A program made the translations under genes and the position numbers. The notes beneath the pieces were generated by a model that worked only from the letters and a program-made list of their open reading frames with translations, had not been told where the DNA came from and searched no databases. Below, piece by piece: positions 1 through 6,923 of a DNA stretch of 18,185 nt. How positions within the stretch are numbered: position 1 is the first letter of the stretch; each line of letters starts with the position of its first letter. The DNA is from Pseudomonadota bacterium (GTDB taxonomy: Bacteria; Pseudomonadota; Gammaproteobacteria; Burkholderiales; Burkholderiaceae_C): contig JAEYRT010000213.1 in the NCBI GenBank assembly GCA_023435325.1, positions 1-18,185 on the forward strand. The letters run 5' to 3'.

Positions 1-1
1 C

Positions 2-1642
2 CCCAGCATGCCTGCGCATATTGTTTCGCTCATGGAATGCGTGCGCATGGGCGCCGACGTGGGCGCTTGCGGTGCTGCAGCCTTCACCGGCAACGAGGTG
101 ATTGCCCACGATATCGCCCAAGACCCGAACTGGTGCGGCGCCGCGCCCATATTTGTGGCGGCAAACTTGCATGCCTGCTGGTCCAGCCCCATCAAGAACC
201 ACGAAGGCAAGGTGGTTGGCACCCTGGCGCTGTACTTTGACAGCCAGCGCACGCCCAATGAATTGCACCGGCAGGTGGTGCTGGCCTGCTTGCACCTGTG
301 TGCCCTGGCCATGGAGCGCGACGCCACCAAGCAACGCATCCGCCAGCTGGCCTATTACGACACGCTCACCCGCTTGCCCAACCGCACGATGTTCAATGAG
401 TGCGCCCAGCAGTCCCTGCACGCCATCCGCGGGCACAAAGGTTTGCTGTTCTTTCTGGACCTCGACCGTTTCAAGCTGTGGAACGACAGTCTGGGCCATG
501 CGGCTGGCGATGCGCTGCTTCGCGAGATTGCCAGACGCCTGGGCGAATGCACGCGGCCTGATGACGTGATCGGCCGCATCTCCAGCGATGAATTTGCCGT
601 GTTGATGCCCCACTGCGCAGCCCAGCAGATTCCCGAGTTGGCGCAGCGCATGCTGGAAGCAATTGCCGAACCCTTCGCGATTAACGGCATCACGACCACA
701 CCCAATGCCTGCATCGGTGTTTGCGTCTTTCCGGAAGACGGCACGGACGTGGAAACCCTGCTGCGTCATGCAGACCAGGCCATGTACGCAGCCAAAAGCC
801 AGGGATCGCAGCAATGGGAGCGCTATCAGCCAGAGATGGGCAAGATCAGCCAGGAACGCGCCGAGCTGGAGCGTTCCTTACGGCAGGCCCTGCTCAACAA
901 TAGTTTGCAGCTGCACTATCAGCCACAGGTGAGCAATGCGCCCAATCACCAGCTGTATGGCCTGGAGGCCCTGACGCGCTGGCACCACCCTGAATGGGGC
1001 TGGGTACCACCCAACCGCTTCATCGCGGCGGCAGAAGACTCCGGGCTGATCCATGCCCTGACTGCCTGGCTGATGGATACAGCCTGCGCGCAACTGGCCC
1101 AGTGGCGCGGTCAGGGGCTGCACATCCCGCATGTGTCCATCAATCTCTCCACCGACAATTTCCATAGCCCCGAGTTTGCAAAGCAGGTGCGCGATACCTT
1201 GCGCAAGCACCAGCTCCAGCCATACGATCTGATGCTGGAGATCACGGAAAGCGTGATGCTGGACAGCAGCCCCGCCACCGTCGCCAACCTCGAGGCGCTA
1301 CATGCGATGGGGATGCGCCTGGCCATGGACGACTTTGGCACCGGCTACTCCAGCCTGAGTTACCTGCATCGCCTCCCCATCTCGGAACTCAAGCTCGACA
1401 AGAGCTTCGTGCAGGATGTAGGCAGCAGTCCCGCTGCCAGCGCCTTGACGCGCTCCGTGCTCAATATCGCCACCAACCTCCACATGACGGTGGTGGCAGA
1501 AGGCGTGGAGACCCAGGAGCAGGCGCAATGGTTGCACGATCATGGGTGCCCGGTCCTGCAGGGCTACCTGTTTGCCAAACCCATGCCCAGTACAGAAGTT
1601 GCTTTGTGGGTGGAGCAGCACATGGCCCCAGTCCAGCTGTGA
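2..1642 (+). CDS. GAF-GGDEF-EAL cyclic-di-GMP protein, 5' partial (probable phosphodiesterase)
   Basis: The reading frame is open to the left edge and starts inside a GAF domain, so the true N-terminus is missing; the ATG at 8 has no room for a ribosome site and would leave half a GAF fold. Numbering from that ATG, the rest of the GAF domain spans about residues 1-105 (CGAAAFTG, DIAQDPNW, ACWSSPI). A GGDEF domain spans about 115-280 and an EAL domain about 290-540. The GGDEF signature is degenerate (SSDEF at 192-196), so cyclase activity is doubtful, but an RxxD inhibitory-site motif (RPDD) sits five residues before it. The EAL domain keeps EALTRW (about 320), LEITES, DDFGTGYSS (441), EGVET and GYLFAKP, as in active c-di-GMP phosphodiesterases. 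Inference: a soluble, GAF-regulated phosphodiesterase that hydrolyses c-di-GMP to pGpG, with the degenerate GGDEF as a possible allosteric domain. Confidence 0.93.
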   Translation, partial: PSMPAHIVSLMECVRMGADVGACGAAAFTGNEVIAHDIAQDPNWCGAAPIFVAANLHACWSSPIKNHEGKVVGTLALYFDSQRTPNELHRQVVLACLHLCALAMERDATKQRIRQLAYYDTLTRLPNRTMFNECAQQSLHAIRGHKGLLFFLDLDRFKLWNDSLGHAAGDALLREIARRLGECTRPDDVIGRISSDEFAVLMPHCAAQQIPELAQRMLEAIAEPFAINGITTTPNACIGVCVFPEDGTDVETLLRHADQAMYAAKSQGSQQWERYQPEMGKISQERAELERSLRQALLNNSLQLHYQPQVSNAPNHQLYGLEALTRWHHPEWGWVPPNRFIAAAEDSGLIHALTAWLMDTACAQLAQWRGQGLHIPHVSINLSTDNFHSPEFAKQVRDTLRKHQLQPYDLMLEITESVMLDSSPATVANLEALHAMGMRLAMDDFGTGYSSLSYLHRLPISELKLDKSFVQDVGSSPAASALTRSVLNIATNLHMTVVAEGVETQEQAQWLHDHGCPVLQGYLFAKPMPSTEVALWVEQHMAPVQL

Positions 1643-1657
1643 ATGCCAAAGGCATGC

Positions 1658-1688
1658 AAAAAAGGCTTCCGCAGGGAAGCCTTTTTAT
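1658..1688. terminator. Bidirectional intrinsic terminator between convergent genes
   Basis: A near-perfect 12-bp stem (AAAAAGGCTTCC at 1659-1670 against GGAAGCCTTTTT at 1675-1686) with a 4-base loop has A-runs on the left and T-runs on the right. It therefore gives a T-tract in both directions. It lies 16 bases after the EAL gene stop and can also end the convergent CBS-domain transcript. Confidence 0.9.
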
Positions 1689-1748
1689 TGCAGCCAGGGT
1701 GTGGCGTGGCGCTGCGTCGTGGTGTTGCGCTGCAGCGACCACCGCGAT

Positions 1749-2219
1749 TTATGACGTTTGTTTGGGCGCTTCGTCGCTGGCTTCCTGTTCGGGCCAGTCA
1801 CGAATATAGGCCTTGAGCAGTTTGTTCTCGAAGTTCTGGCTGTCCACCACGGCCTTAGCCACGTCGTACAGGCTGACCACGCCGGTGAGCATGCGCTTGT
1901 CCATCACCGGCATATAGCGTGCGTGGTGGTCCAGAATCATGCGGCGCACTTCATCCAGCTCGGTTTCAGAGGTGCAGGTCAGAGGCGCATCGTCCATCAC
2001 CGAGCGCACGCGCGTGGCACCCAGGCTGCCGCCGTTCTTGGCAATCGCCTGAATGACTTCACGGAAAGTCAGGATGCCCACTACATCGCCATGCTCGACG
2101 ACGATGAGCGAGCCGATGTCTTTTTCAGCCATGGTTGTCACGGCGTCTGCCAATGCATCGTCGGCCTGCGCCACGTACAAGCTGCGGCCCTTCAGGGCAA
2201 GGATGTCGCTCACTTTCAT
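1749..2219 (-). CDS. Tandem CBS-domain protein (156 aa)
   Basis: A small protein made almost entirely of two CBS domains, about residues 10-62 (ending DVVGILTFREV) and 72-130 (ARYMPVMDKRMLTGVVSLYDVAKAV). Paired CBS domains form a Bateman module that usually binds adenine nucleotides and acts as a regulatory or energy-sensing unit. With no catalytic domain fused, the partner is unknown. The frame is open further upstream to 2369, but I chose the ATG at 2219 because a GGGGAG ribosome site lies 10 bases before it, the protein then begins MKVSDIL as is usual for this family, and the extra residues upstream are cysteine-rich and unlike a domain. It stands alone, convergent with the EAL gene and divergent from metY. 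On the minus strand TATATT at 2271-2276 could be its -10 box, but no good -35 box is visible. Confidence 0.9.
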   Translation of the reverse strand: MKVSDILALKGRSLYVAQADDALADAVTTMAEKDIGSLIVVEHGDVVGILTFREVIQAIAKNGGSLGATRVRSVMDDAPLTCTSETELDEVRRMILDHHARYMPVMDKRMLTGVVSLYDVAKAVVDSQNFENKLLKAYIRDWPEQEASDEAPKQTS

Positions 2220-2372
2220 TCGGTGTATCTCCCCAATCTGGTCACCACAGACTCCGTGGCACCTTGTTGCGCAATATAGCCCACAAGCAGCGTGCCGCGG
2301 TTTTCCAGTGCGACACAAACCGCATGGCTTTTCGAAAAAGCCAAAACCATAGCATTCATCGCTTGTCATGCC

Positions 2373-2401
2373 TTGATTTCAATAATAAATATATCTTAAA
2401 A
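2373..2401 (+). promoter_or_regulatory. Candidate sigma70 promoter for metY
   Basis: TTGATT (2373-2378) and TTAAAA (2396-2401) are spaced by 17 bases in the AT-rich block upstream of metY. It overlaps the dispersed repeat, so the resemblance may come only from AT-richness. Transcription from here would give a leader of about 140 bases that includes the 2460-2504 hairpins. Confidence 0.3.
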
Positions 2402-2428
2402 CCTTGTCATACAAGCGCTTACAGCTCT
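2375..2428 (+). repeat. Dispersed intergenic repeat, copy A
   Basis: These 54 bases align without gaps to 11906-11959, with about 36 of 54 identical by hand count. The best-kept blocks are TTCA, ATAAA, TATCT, AAA, CCTT, CAAGCG and CAGCTCT. The right half contains an inverted repeat (CTTGT-CAT-ACAAG, 2403-2415). Both copies are in spacers between core genes and share the AAGCG and AGCTCT cores I associate with short intergenic repeats of Comamonadaceae (from memory, not searched). Confidence 0.6.
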
Positions 2429-2547
2429 ACTTTTCGATAGTCACGACCCATGCATCACCGGCAGTGCGTCACCTAGGGTGCTGACCATTTGCATGCACTG
2501 TGCCAGCATGTGCGGGATTGACGACACCACAATATGGAGACTTTCTT

Positions 2548-3846
2548 ATGCCCGGCTACAGTGATCCCGGCTTTGACACCCTGAGCCTGCACGCAGGCGC
2601 GCAGCCCGACCCTGCCACCGGCGCGCGCGCCGTGCCGATCCACCTGACCACTTCGTTTGTGTTTGACAGCAGCGACCATGCCGCCGCACTGTTCAATCTG
2701 GAGCGCCCGGGACACGTCTACAGCCGCATCAGCAACCCCACGAATGCCGTGCTGGAGCAACGTGTTTCGGCCCTGGAAGGGGGCGTGGGCGCGATTGCCG
2801 TGGCCAGCGGTCAGGCGGCGCTGCATCTGTCCATTGCCACGCTGATGGGTGCGGGCAGCCATATTGTGGCCAGCACGGCGCTGTATGGGGGCAGCCAGAA
2901 CCTGCTGCACTACACCATGCGCCGCTTTGGCATTGAGACCACGTTTGTCAAACCCGGCGACATCGATGGCTGGCGCGCAGCCGTGCGCCCCAACACCAAG
3001 CTGTTCTTCGGCGAGACCGTAGGCAATCCGGGCCTGGATGTGCTGGACATTCCCACTGTGTCAGCCATTGCACACGAGGCCGGCGTGCCGCTGCTGGTGG
3101 ACTCCACGCTCACCTCGCCCTGGCTCATCAAGCCCTTCGAGCACGGTGCGGACATCGTGTACCACTCGGCCACCAAGTTCCTGTCGGGCCACGGCACGGT
3201 CATTGGTGGCATCGTCGTGGATGGAGGCCGTTTCGACTGGGACAAATCCGGCAAATTCCCCGAGTTGACCGAGCCGTACGACGGATTTCACAACATGGTG
3301 TTCACCGAAGAAAGTACTGTGGGCGCCTTTTTGCTGCGTGCACGCCGCGAAGGTCTGCGGGACTTTGGCGCCTGCATGAGCCCGCACAGCGCCTGGCTCA
3401 TCCTGCAAGGTATTGAAACCCTGCCGCTGCGCATGGAACGCCACATGCGCAACACCGAAAAAGTGGTGCAGTTCCTGGCCAGTCACCCGCTGGTCAGCCG
3501 GGTCGGCCACCCCATGCTGGAGTCACACCCATCGCACGCGCTTGCGCAAAAGCTGCTGCCACGCGGCGCAGGCTCGGTGTTCAGCTTTGATATCGCGGGC
3601 AACCGCAACCAGGGCAAGAAGTTCATCGAAACGCTCAAGGTCTTCAGTCACCTGGCCAACGTGGGTGACTGCCGCAGCCTGGTCATCCACCCGGCCAGCA
3701 CCACGCACTTCCGCATGAGCGATGAGGCCCTGACGCAAGCTGGCATTGGCCAGGGCACGATTCGCCTGTCGATTGGCCTGGAAGATGCGGACGATCTGAT
3801 CGACGACCTCAAACGCGCACTCAAGGCCGCAGAAAAAGCCGCATAA
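2548..3846 (+). CDS. metY: O-acetylhomoserine aminocarboxypropyltransferase (sulfhydrylase), PLP-dependent
   Basis: A Cys/Met-metabolism PLP enzyme of 432 aa. It makes homocysteine from O-acetylhomoserine and sulfide in the cytoplasm, the direct sulfhydrylation route to methionine. Visible hallmarks are the start motif GFDTLSLHAGAQPDPATGA, SRISNPTNAVLEQR, the SGQAALH loop, VDSTLTSPWL, and the Schiff-base lysine in SATKFLSGHG (K210). The length and the insert FDWDKSGKFPEL after the lysine region favour the O-acetylhomoserine sulfhydrylase branch over the roughly 390-aa MetB/MetC and O-succinylhomoserine sulfhydrylase (MetZ) groups. I chose the ATG at 2548 (preceded by TGGAGA, about 8 bases) rather than a GTG at 2500, because the family begins at MPGYSDPGFDTL. 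The alpha/beta hydrolase starts 21 bases after its stop, so the two are probably co-transcribed. Confidence 0.95.
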   Translation: MPGYSDPGFDTLSLHAGAQPDPATGARAVPIHLTTSFVFDSSDHAAALFNLERPGHVYSRISNPTNAVLEQRVSALEGGVGAIAVASGQAALHLSIATLMGAGSHIVASTALYGGSQNLLHYTMRRFGIETTFVKPGDIDGWRAAVRPNTKLFFGETVGNPGLDVLDIPTVSAIAHEAGVPLLVDSTLTSPWLIKPFEHGADIVYHSATKFLSGHGTVIGGIVVDGGRFDWDKSGKFPELTEPYDGFHNMVFTEESTVGAFLLRARREGLRDFGACMSPHSAWLILQGIETLPLRMERHMRNTEKVVQFLASHPLVSRVGHPMLESHPSHALAQKLLPRGAGSVFSFDIAGNRNQGKKFIETLKVFSHLANVGDCRSLVIHPASTTHFRMSDEALTQAGIGQGTIRLSIGLEDADDLIDDLKRALKAAEKAA

Positions 3847-3867
3847 GCACCACGGGGAGACACGAGC

Positions 3868-4677
3868 ATGAACATCAACGTCCAAGGCCACCACATCTAC
3901 GCCTACACCGGCGGCAAAGCTTTTGATGCCGCCAAACCCACGGCCATTCTGATCCACGGTGTGTTGTGCGACCACAGCGTCTGGGCACTGCAAAGCCGAT
4001 ATCTGGCCAACCAGGGCTGGAATGTGCTGGCCATCGACCTGCCCGGCCATTGCCGCAGCGAGGGCGCTGCGCCCGAGAGCGTGGAAACCGCCGCAGCTTT
4101 CATTGCCCAGTTGATGGAGGCCCAGGGGCTGCAGAAAGCTGCGCTCATCGGTCACAGCTGGGGCAGCCTGATTGCGCTGGAGGCTGCCGCGCAGCTGGGC
4201 GAACGCATCAGCCACCTGGCCCTGGTGGGCACGGCCTTCCCCATGAAGGTTTCGCCCGCGCTGCTGGAGAGTGCGCTGCACACACCGGACAAGGCCATCA
4301 CCATGATCAACACCTTCTCGCGTGCAACGCTCTCGCCGCCCAATGGTGCGGGCAGCTGGGTGTTTGGTGCAGGCATGGCGCTGGGACAGCGCGTGCTGGC
4401 CAGCAACCGCGAAACCAACTTGCTCTACACAGGTTTCAAGGCCTGCGACAGCTATGCCACTGGCTTGCAAGCCATTGCCGACGTGCAATGCCCCATCCTG
4501 TTTGCCCTGGGCCAGCAGGACCAGATGACACCACCCAAAGCTGCACAGGGCCTGGTGCAGGCAGCCAAGGCTGCTGGCAAACAGGTGCAAGTGGTGATGC
4601 TGCCCATGGGCCACAACCAGATGACCGAATCGCCGGACGAAACACTGTTCGCACTGCGGGATTTTCTGCAGGCATAA
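3868..4677 (+). CDS. Alpha/beta-hydrolase (269 aa), substrate unknown
   Basis: A single-domain alpha/beta-hydrolase fold protein. The HG oxyanion motif is in LIHGVLCD (about residue 31), the nucleophile elbow is GHSWG (S97), the likely acid is D218 in LGQQDQMTPP, and the base is H249 in MGHNQM, so the catalytic triad is complete. No signal peptide is seen, so it is cytoplasmic. A clear GGGGAG ribosome site precedes the ATG by about 10 bases, and the gene follows metY by 21 bases, which suggests one operon. It is too short for homoserine O-acetyltransferase (MetX, about 370 aa), so operon position alone does not give it a step in methionine synthesis. It could be an esterase, lactonase, thioesterase or C-C hydrolase; the sequence does not decide. 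Confidence 0.9.
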   Translation: MNINVQGHHIYAYTGGKAFDAAKPTAILIHGVLCDHSVWALQSRYLANQGWNVLAIDLPGHCRSEGAAPESVETAAAFIAQLMEAQGLQKAALIGHSWGSLIALEAAAQLGERISHLALVGTAFPMKVSPALLESALHTPDKAITMINTFSRATLSPPNGAGSWVFGAGMALGQRVLASNRETNLLYTGFKACDSYATGLQAIADVQCPILFALGQQDQMTPPKAAQGLVQAAKAAGKQVQVVMLPMGHNQMTESPDETLFALRDFLQA

Positions 4678-4721
4678 AACAAACGTGTGGGGTGCTGCCA
4701 GTGCGGCGCCTTCCTGGCATG

Positions 4722-4750
4722 AAAAACGGGCTGAAACCAGCCCGTTTTCT
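4722..4750. terminator. Bidirectional intrinsic terminator
   Basis: A perfect 10-bp stem (AAAACGGGCT at 4723-4732, AGCCCGTTTT at 4739-4748, to within a base) with a 6-base loop and T-rich flank on the right, A-rich on the left. It sits between the hydrolase stop and the convergent acyl-CoA synthetase stop and can serve both. Confidence 0.9.
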
Positions 4751-4789
4751 TTTCAATACCGGCGTGGACTGCGATAGCGATCGGCCCTA

Positions 4790-6631
4790 TCAGGCACCGC
4801 GGCGCTTGTTGCCGTACAAGCCGTCGATCTCCGAGGCAAAACGCTCCATGATCTGCTTGCGCTTGACCTTCATGGTGGGGGTGAGCAACTGGTTTTCCAC
4901 ACTCCAGGGCTCGGTGGTCAGCAGCAGTGCGCGAGGTTGTGCGTAGCTGGGAAAGTCCGTGCTCAGCGCCTGCAAACGCTGGAGCACGGCTTGTACCACC
5001 GCAGGCTGGCGCAAGGTGTCGGGGTTGCCAGCATCCCACCCGTTTTCTGCAGCGAACAGTGTCCAGTTTTCCTCGTTGAGCACGGCAATCGCGCTGATAT
5101 AAGCGCGGTCATCACCCAGCACCATGACTTGATCCAGCAGCGGATCGGCCAGCAGCGACAGCTCCAGATCCGCAGGCGAAATCTTCTCGCCCGTGGAAGT
5201 GACAATGATTTCCTTCAGGCGCCCCATCAGGCGGATACGACCCTTGACCAGCTCGGCCTGGTCGCCAGTGCGCAGCCAGCCGTCCGCGGTAAAGACAGCC
5301 GCGGTCTCTTCCGGGCGCTTCCAGTAGCCCTTCATCACGATGGGGCCACGCACCTGCAGCTCACGCTGCTCACCGATACGGACTTCCACGCAAGGCAGAG
5401 GGGCGCCGACCGTGGCCGGATCATTGCTGTCAGGCGTCACCACCGAGATCACGGGCGTGGTTTCCGTCATGCCGTAACCCTGCAGCAAGGTGACATCCAG
5501 CGCCAAGAACATCTTGGCCGTGCTGTGCGGAATCGCGGCACCGCCGGTGATGGCCATGCGCACACAGCCGCCGAACAGGCTCGCGATCTGCTGCGAAATG
5601 GCCGCGTGCGCAGCTGGTTGGGGCGCGCCGATCAGCGCGGCATCGTGCTTGTGCAAATCAGTGATGTCCTGGTGCGCACAGAAGTTGGCCCAGCCCCATT
5701 CCACCGCTGCTTCAAAGGCCTTGCGTTCCGCCTCGGGGCCTGCCAATACTTTTTCCATGACCTTGGCATGGGCGCGCTCATAAATGCGGGGCACGCACAC
5801 CAAGATGGTGGGCTTTTCCGTCTGCATGTCCTGCATCAGCAGCGCTGCGGAGCGCGCATAGGCCGTGCTCGCGCCACAAGCAATGGCCAAGTAATAGCCC
5901 ACGGTACGCTCAAAGGTGTGCGACAGCGGCAGGAATGACAAGAAACGGTCATTCTCATTGGGGTGCAGGCGCTCCACAAAAGCCTTCACATCCGCCATGA
6001 CGTTGGAGTGCATCAGCATCACGCCCTTGGGTTTGCCCGTCGTCCCCGAGGTGTAGACAATGGCCGCCACATCCGACGCTGCAGGCAGCGCAGGTGCGGG
6101 CGCATGCGCCAGTGCCTGCCCTTCTTGCAGCCATTCGTTCAGCGAGAGAATGCGGGGCTGTCCGGCTTGCTGGGCAACAGGCTCGCTCATGTCGACCACC
6201 ACCACGGTCCGCAGTGTCGCCATGGGGTATTCCGTGGCACGCAAACGCTCCCACTGCCCCAGGGAAGACAGCACCAGCAGGCTGACTTCGGCATTGTCGA
6301 AAATATAGGCAATGCTGGCCGGGTTGTCGGTGGTATGCACGGGCACCGAGATCGCACCCATTTGCAGCGCGGCCTGGTCCATGCACATGGCATGAATGCT
6401 GTTGGGCAACCAGATCCCGACGCGATCGCCATGGGCCAACCCGCTGCACTGCAACGCGCAACGGAAATTCATCACCGCTTTTCCGGCTTCGTCCCACGAC
6501 AGCTGCTTCCAGGGCAGGTCTTTGCCAGCAAACTCACGGTAGGCCGTCAGCGAAGGGGTGGCAGCCACACGCGCTTGCAGCATGTGGGCCAAAGTTGGCT
6601 GCAGCCAAGGTGGGGAGACAGAGGCGCTCAT
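4790..6631 (-). CDS. Long-chain acyl-CoA synthetase (AMP-binding, FAA1 type)
   Basis: An ATP-dependent acyl-adenylate-forming enzyme of 613 aa that activates fatty acids to acyl-CoA for beta-oxidation or lipid synthesis. Visible motifs, in order, are the P-loop YTSGTTGKPKGVM (about residue 193), FLPLSHTFER, VPRIYER, the A5 motif GYGMTET (about 385), the A7 motif GWLRTGD (about 451) and the hinge GRLKEIIVTSTGEKISP (about 470). The wording matches the COG1022/FAA1 subgroup rather than classic FadD. I chose the ATG at 6631; a TTG two codons upstream is also in frame. No ribosome site is visible before the ATG, because the preceding bases are the T-tract of an intrinsic terminator. It is on the same strand as yihY but separated from it by nearly 300 bp. 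Confidence 0.93.
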   Translation of the reverse strand: MSASVSPPWLQPTLAHMLQARVAATPSLTAYREFAGKDLPWKQLSWDEAGKAVMNFRCALQCSGLAHGDRVGIWLPNSIHAMCMDQAALQMGAISVPVHTTDNPASIAYIFDNAEVSLLVLSSLGQWERLRATEYPMATLRTVVVVDMSEPVAQQAGQPRILSLNEWLQEGQALAHAPAPALPAASDVAAIVYTSGTTGKPKGVMLMHSNVMADVKAFVERLHPNENDRFLSFLPLSHTFERTVGYYLAIACGASTAYARSAALLMQDMQTEKPTILVCVPRIYERAHAKVMEKVLAGPEAERKAFEAAVEWGWANFCAHQDITDLHKHDAALIGAPQPAAHAAISQQIASLFGGCVRMAITGGAAIPHSTAKMFLALDVTLLQGYGMTETTPVISVVTPDSNDPATVGAPLPCVEVRIGEQRELQVRGPIVMKGYWKRPEETAAVFTADGWLRTGDQAELVKGRIRLMGRLKEIIVTSTGEKISPADLELSLLADPLLDQVMVLGDDRAYISAIAVLNEENWTLFAAENGWDAGNPDTLRQPAVVQAVLQRLQALSTDFPSYAQPRALLLTTEPWSVENQLLTPTMKVKRKQIMERFASEIDGLYGNKRRGA

Positions 6632-6640
6632 AAGCAATCA

Positions 6641-6688
6641 TTAAAAAATAAATGCACCAGTACGCAGCCTGAAACTGCATGCTGGTGC
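6641..6688 (-). terminator. Intrinsic terminator just upstream of the acyl-CoA synthetase start
   Basis: On the minus strand GCACCAG (6682-6688) pairs with CTGGTGC (6654-6660), with a continuing inner stem (TGCAG against CTGCG/A). It is followed by ATTTATTTTTT. The T-tract ends about 11 bases before the synthetase ATG, so this is either the end of the yihY transcript or an attenuator in the synthetase leader. Confidence 0.8.
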
Positions 6689-6863
6689 GGTTGGTCGGGT
6701 GGGAAGCATCGTCCTCCAGCGGTACCGGAGGCGGTGGGTCAGCCTGTCATCCGAAGCGGTCAGGACAGCTGGCCGGATTCTGAGCCACATAGCTCATCCT
6801 GAAAAACCCTGCAGACCGAGATGTAGGTGCACACTCAAGGTTTTTCAACTCCTTTTTAAGGAG
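6641..6863 (-). ncRNA. Candidate structured leader or small RNA (unassigned)
   Basis: Read on the minus strand, this non-coding stretch contains successive hairpins: CTCCTT/AAGGAG (6849-6863), a 12-bp stem TGAAAAACCTTG/CAGGGTTTTTCA (6836-6847 with 6800-6811), TGAGC/GCTCA (6781-6796), CTGTC/GACAG with an inner CCG/CGG (6744-6768), CCTCC/GGAGG (6713-6731), and finally the terminator at 6641-6688. It matches no riboswitch consensus I know. A structured array ending in a terminator is the shape of a small RNA or an attenuated leader, but transcription is not shown by sequence alone. Confidence 0.35.
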
Positions 6864-6923
6864 CATCAAGTGCTTATTCCATAAAGGAAAGAAGCTTAAA
6901 ACACCTATATTTTACCGTGCTCT

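Larger units (their letters stand above)
2220..2547. other. 328-bp divergent intergenic region (CBS gene / metY)
   Basis: No gene is seen here. From left to right it holds: the leader and likely promoter of the CBS gene; a 7-bp hairpin (GGCTTTT 2326-2332, AAAAGCC 2336-2342) without a T-tract; an AT-rich dispersed repeat (2375-2428); and a structured stretch at 2460-2504 in the probable metY leader. In that stretch CAGTGC (2462-2467) pairs with GCACTG (2495-2500) around an inner CACC/GGTG hairpin (2470-2480). No known S-adenosylmethionine or S-adenosylhomocysteine riboswitch consensus is recognisable. Confidence 0.5.

Noticed and set aside
8..1642. ATG at 8 as the true start of the GAF-GGDEF-EAL gene
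   Set aside because: The frame is open to the edge and the start would cut a GAF domain in half, so the gene is taken as partial.
3523..4614. Open frame of 363 codons on the minus strand
   Set aside because: It lies antisense to the well-supported metY and hydrolase genes, its Gln/His-rich composition is that of a reverse-complement shadow, and it has no domain motif.
3868..4677. Alpha/beta hydrolase next to metY as homoserine O-acetyltransferase (MetX)
   Set aside because: At 269 aa it is about 100 residues short of MetX, and the nucleophile elbow GHSWG and surrounding motifs do not match that family.
4937..5938. Plus-strand open frame of 333 codons
   Set aside because: It is antisense to the acyl-CoA synthetase, whose adenylation motifs are complete; the composition (Arg/His/Gln-rich) is typical of a shadow.
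6661..6800. Cobalamin riboswitch, 4.5S RNA or RNase P RNA in the spacer before the synthetase
   Set aside because: Fragments such as GGGAAGC and GTCAGGA looked suggestive, but the B12 box, the 4.5S GGAAGGAAGC core and the RNase P conserved blocks are absent on both strands.
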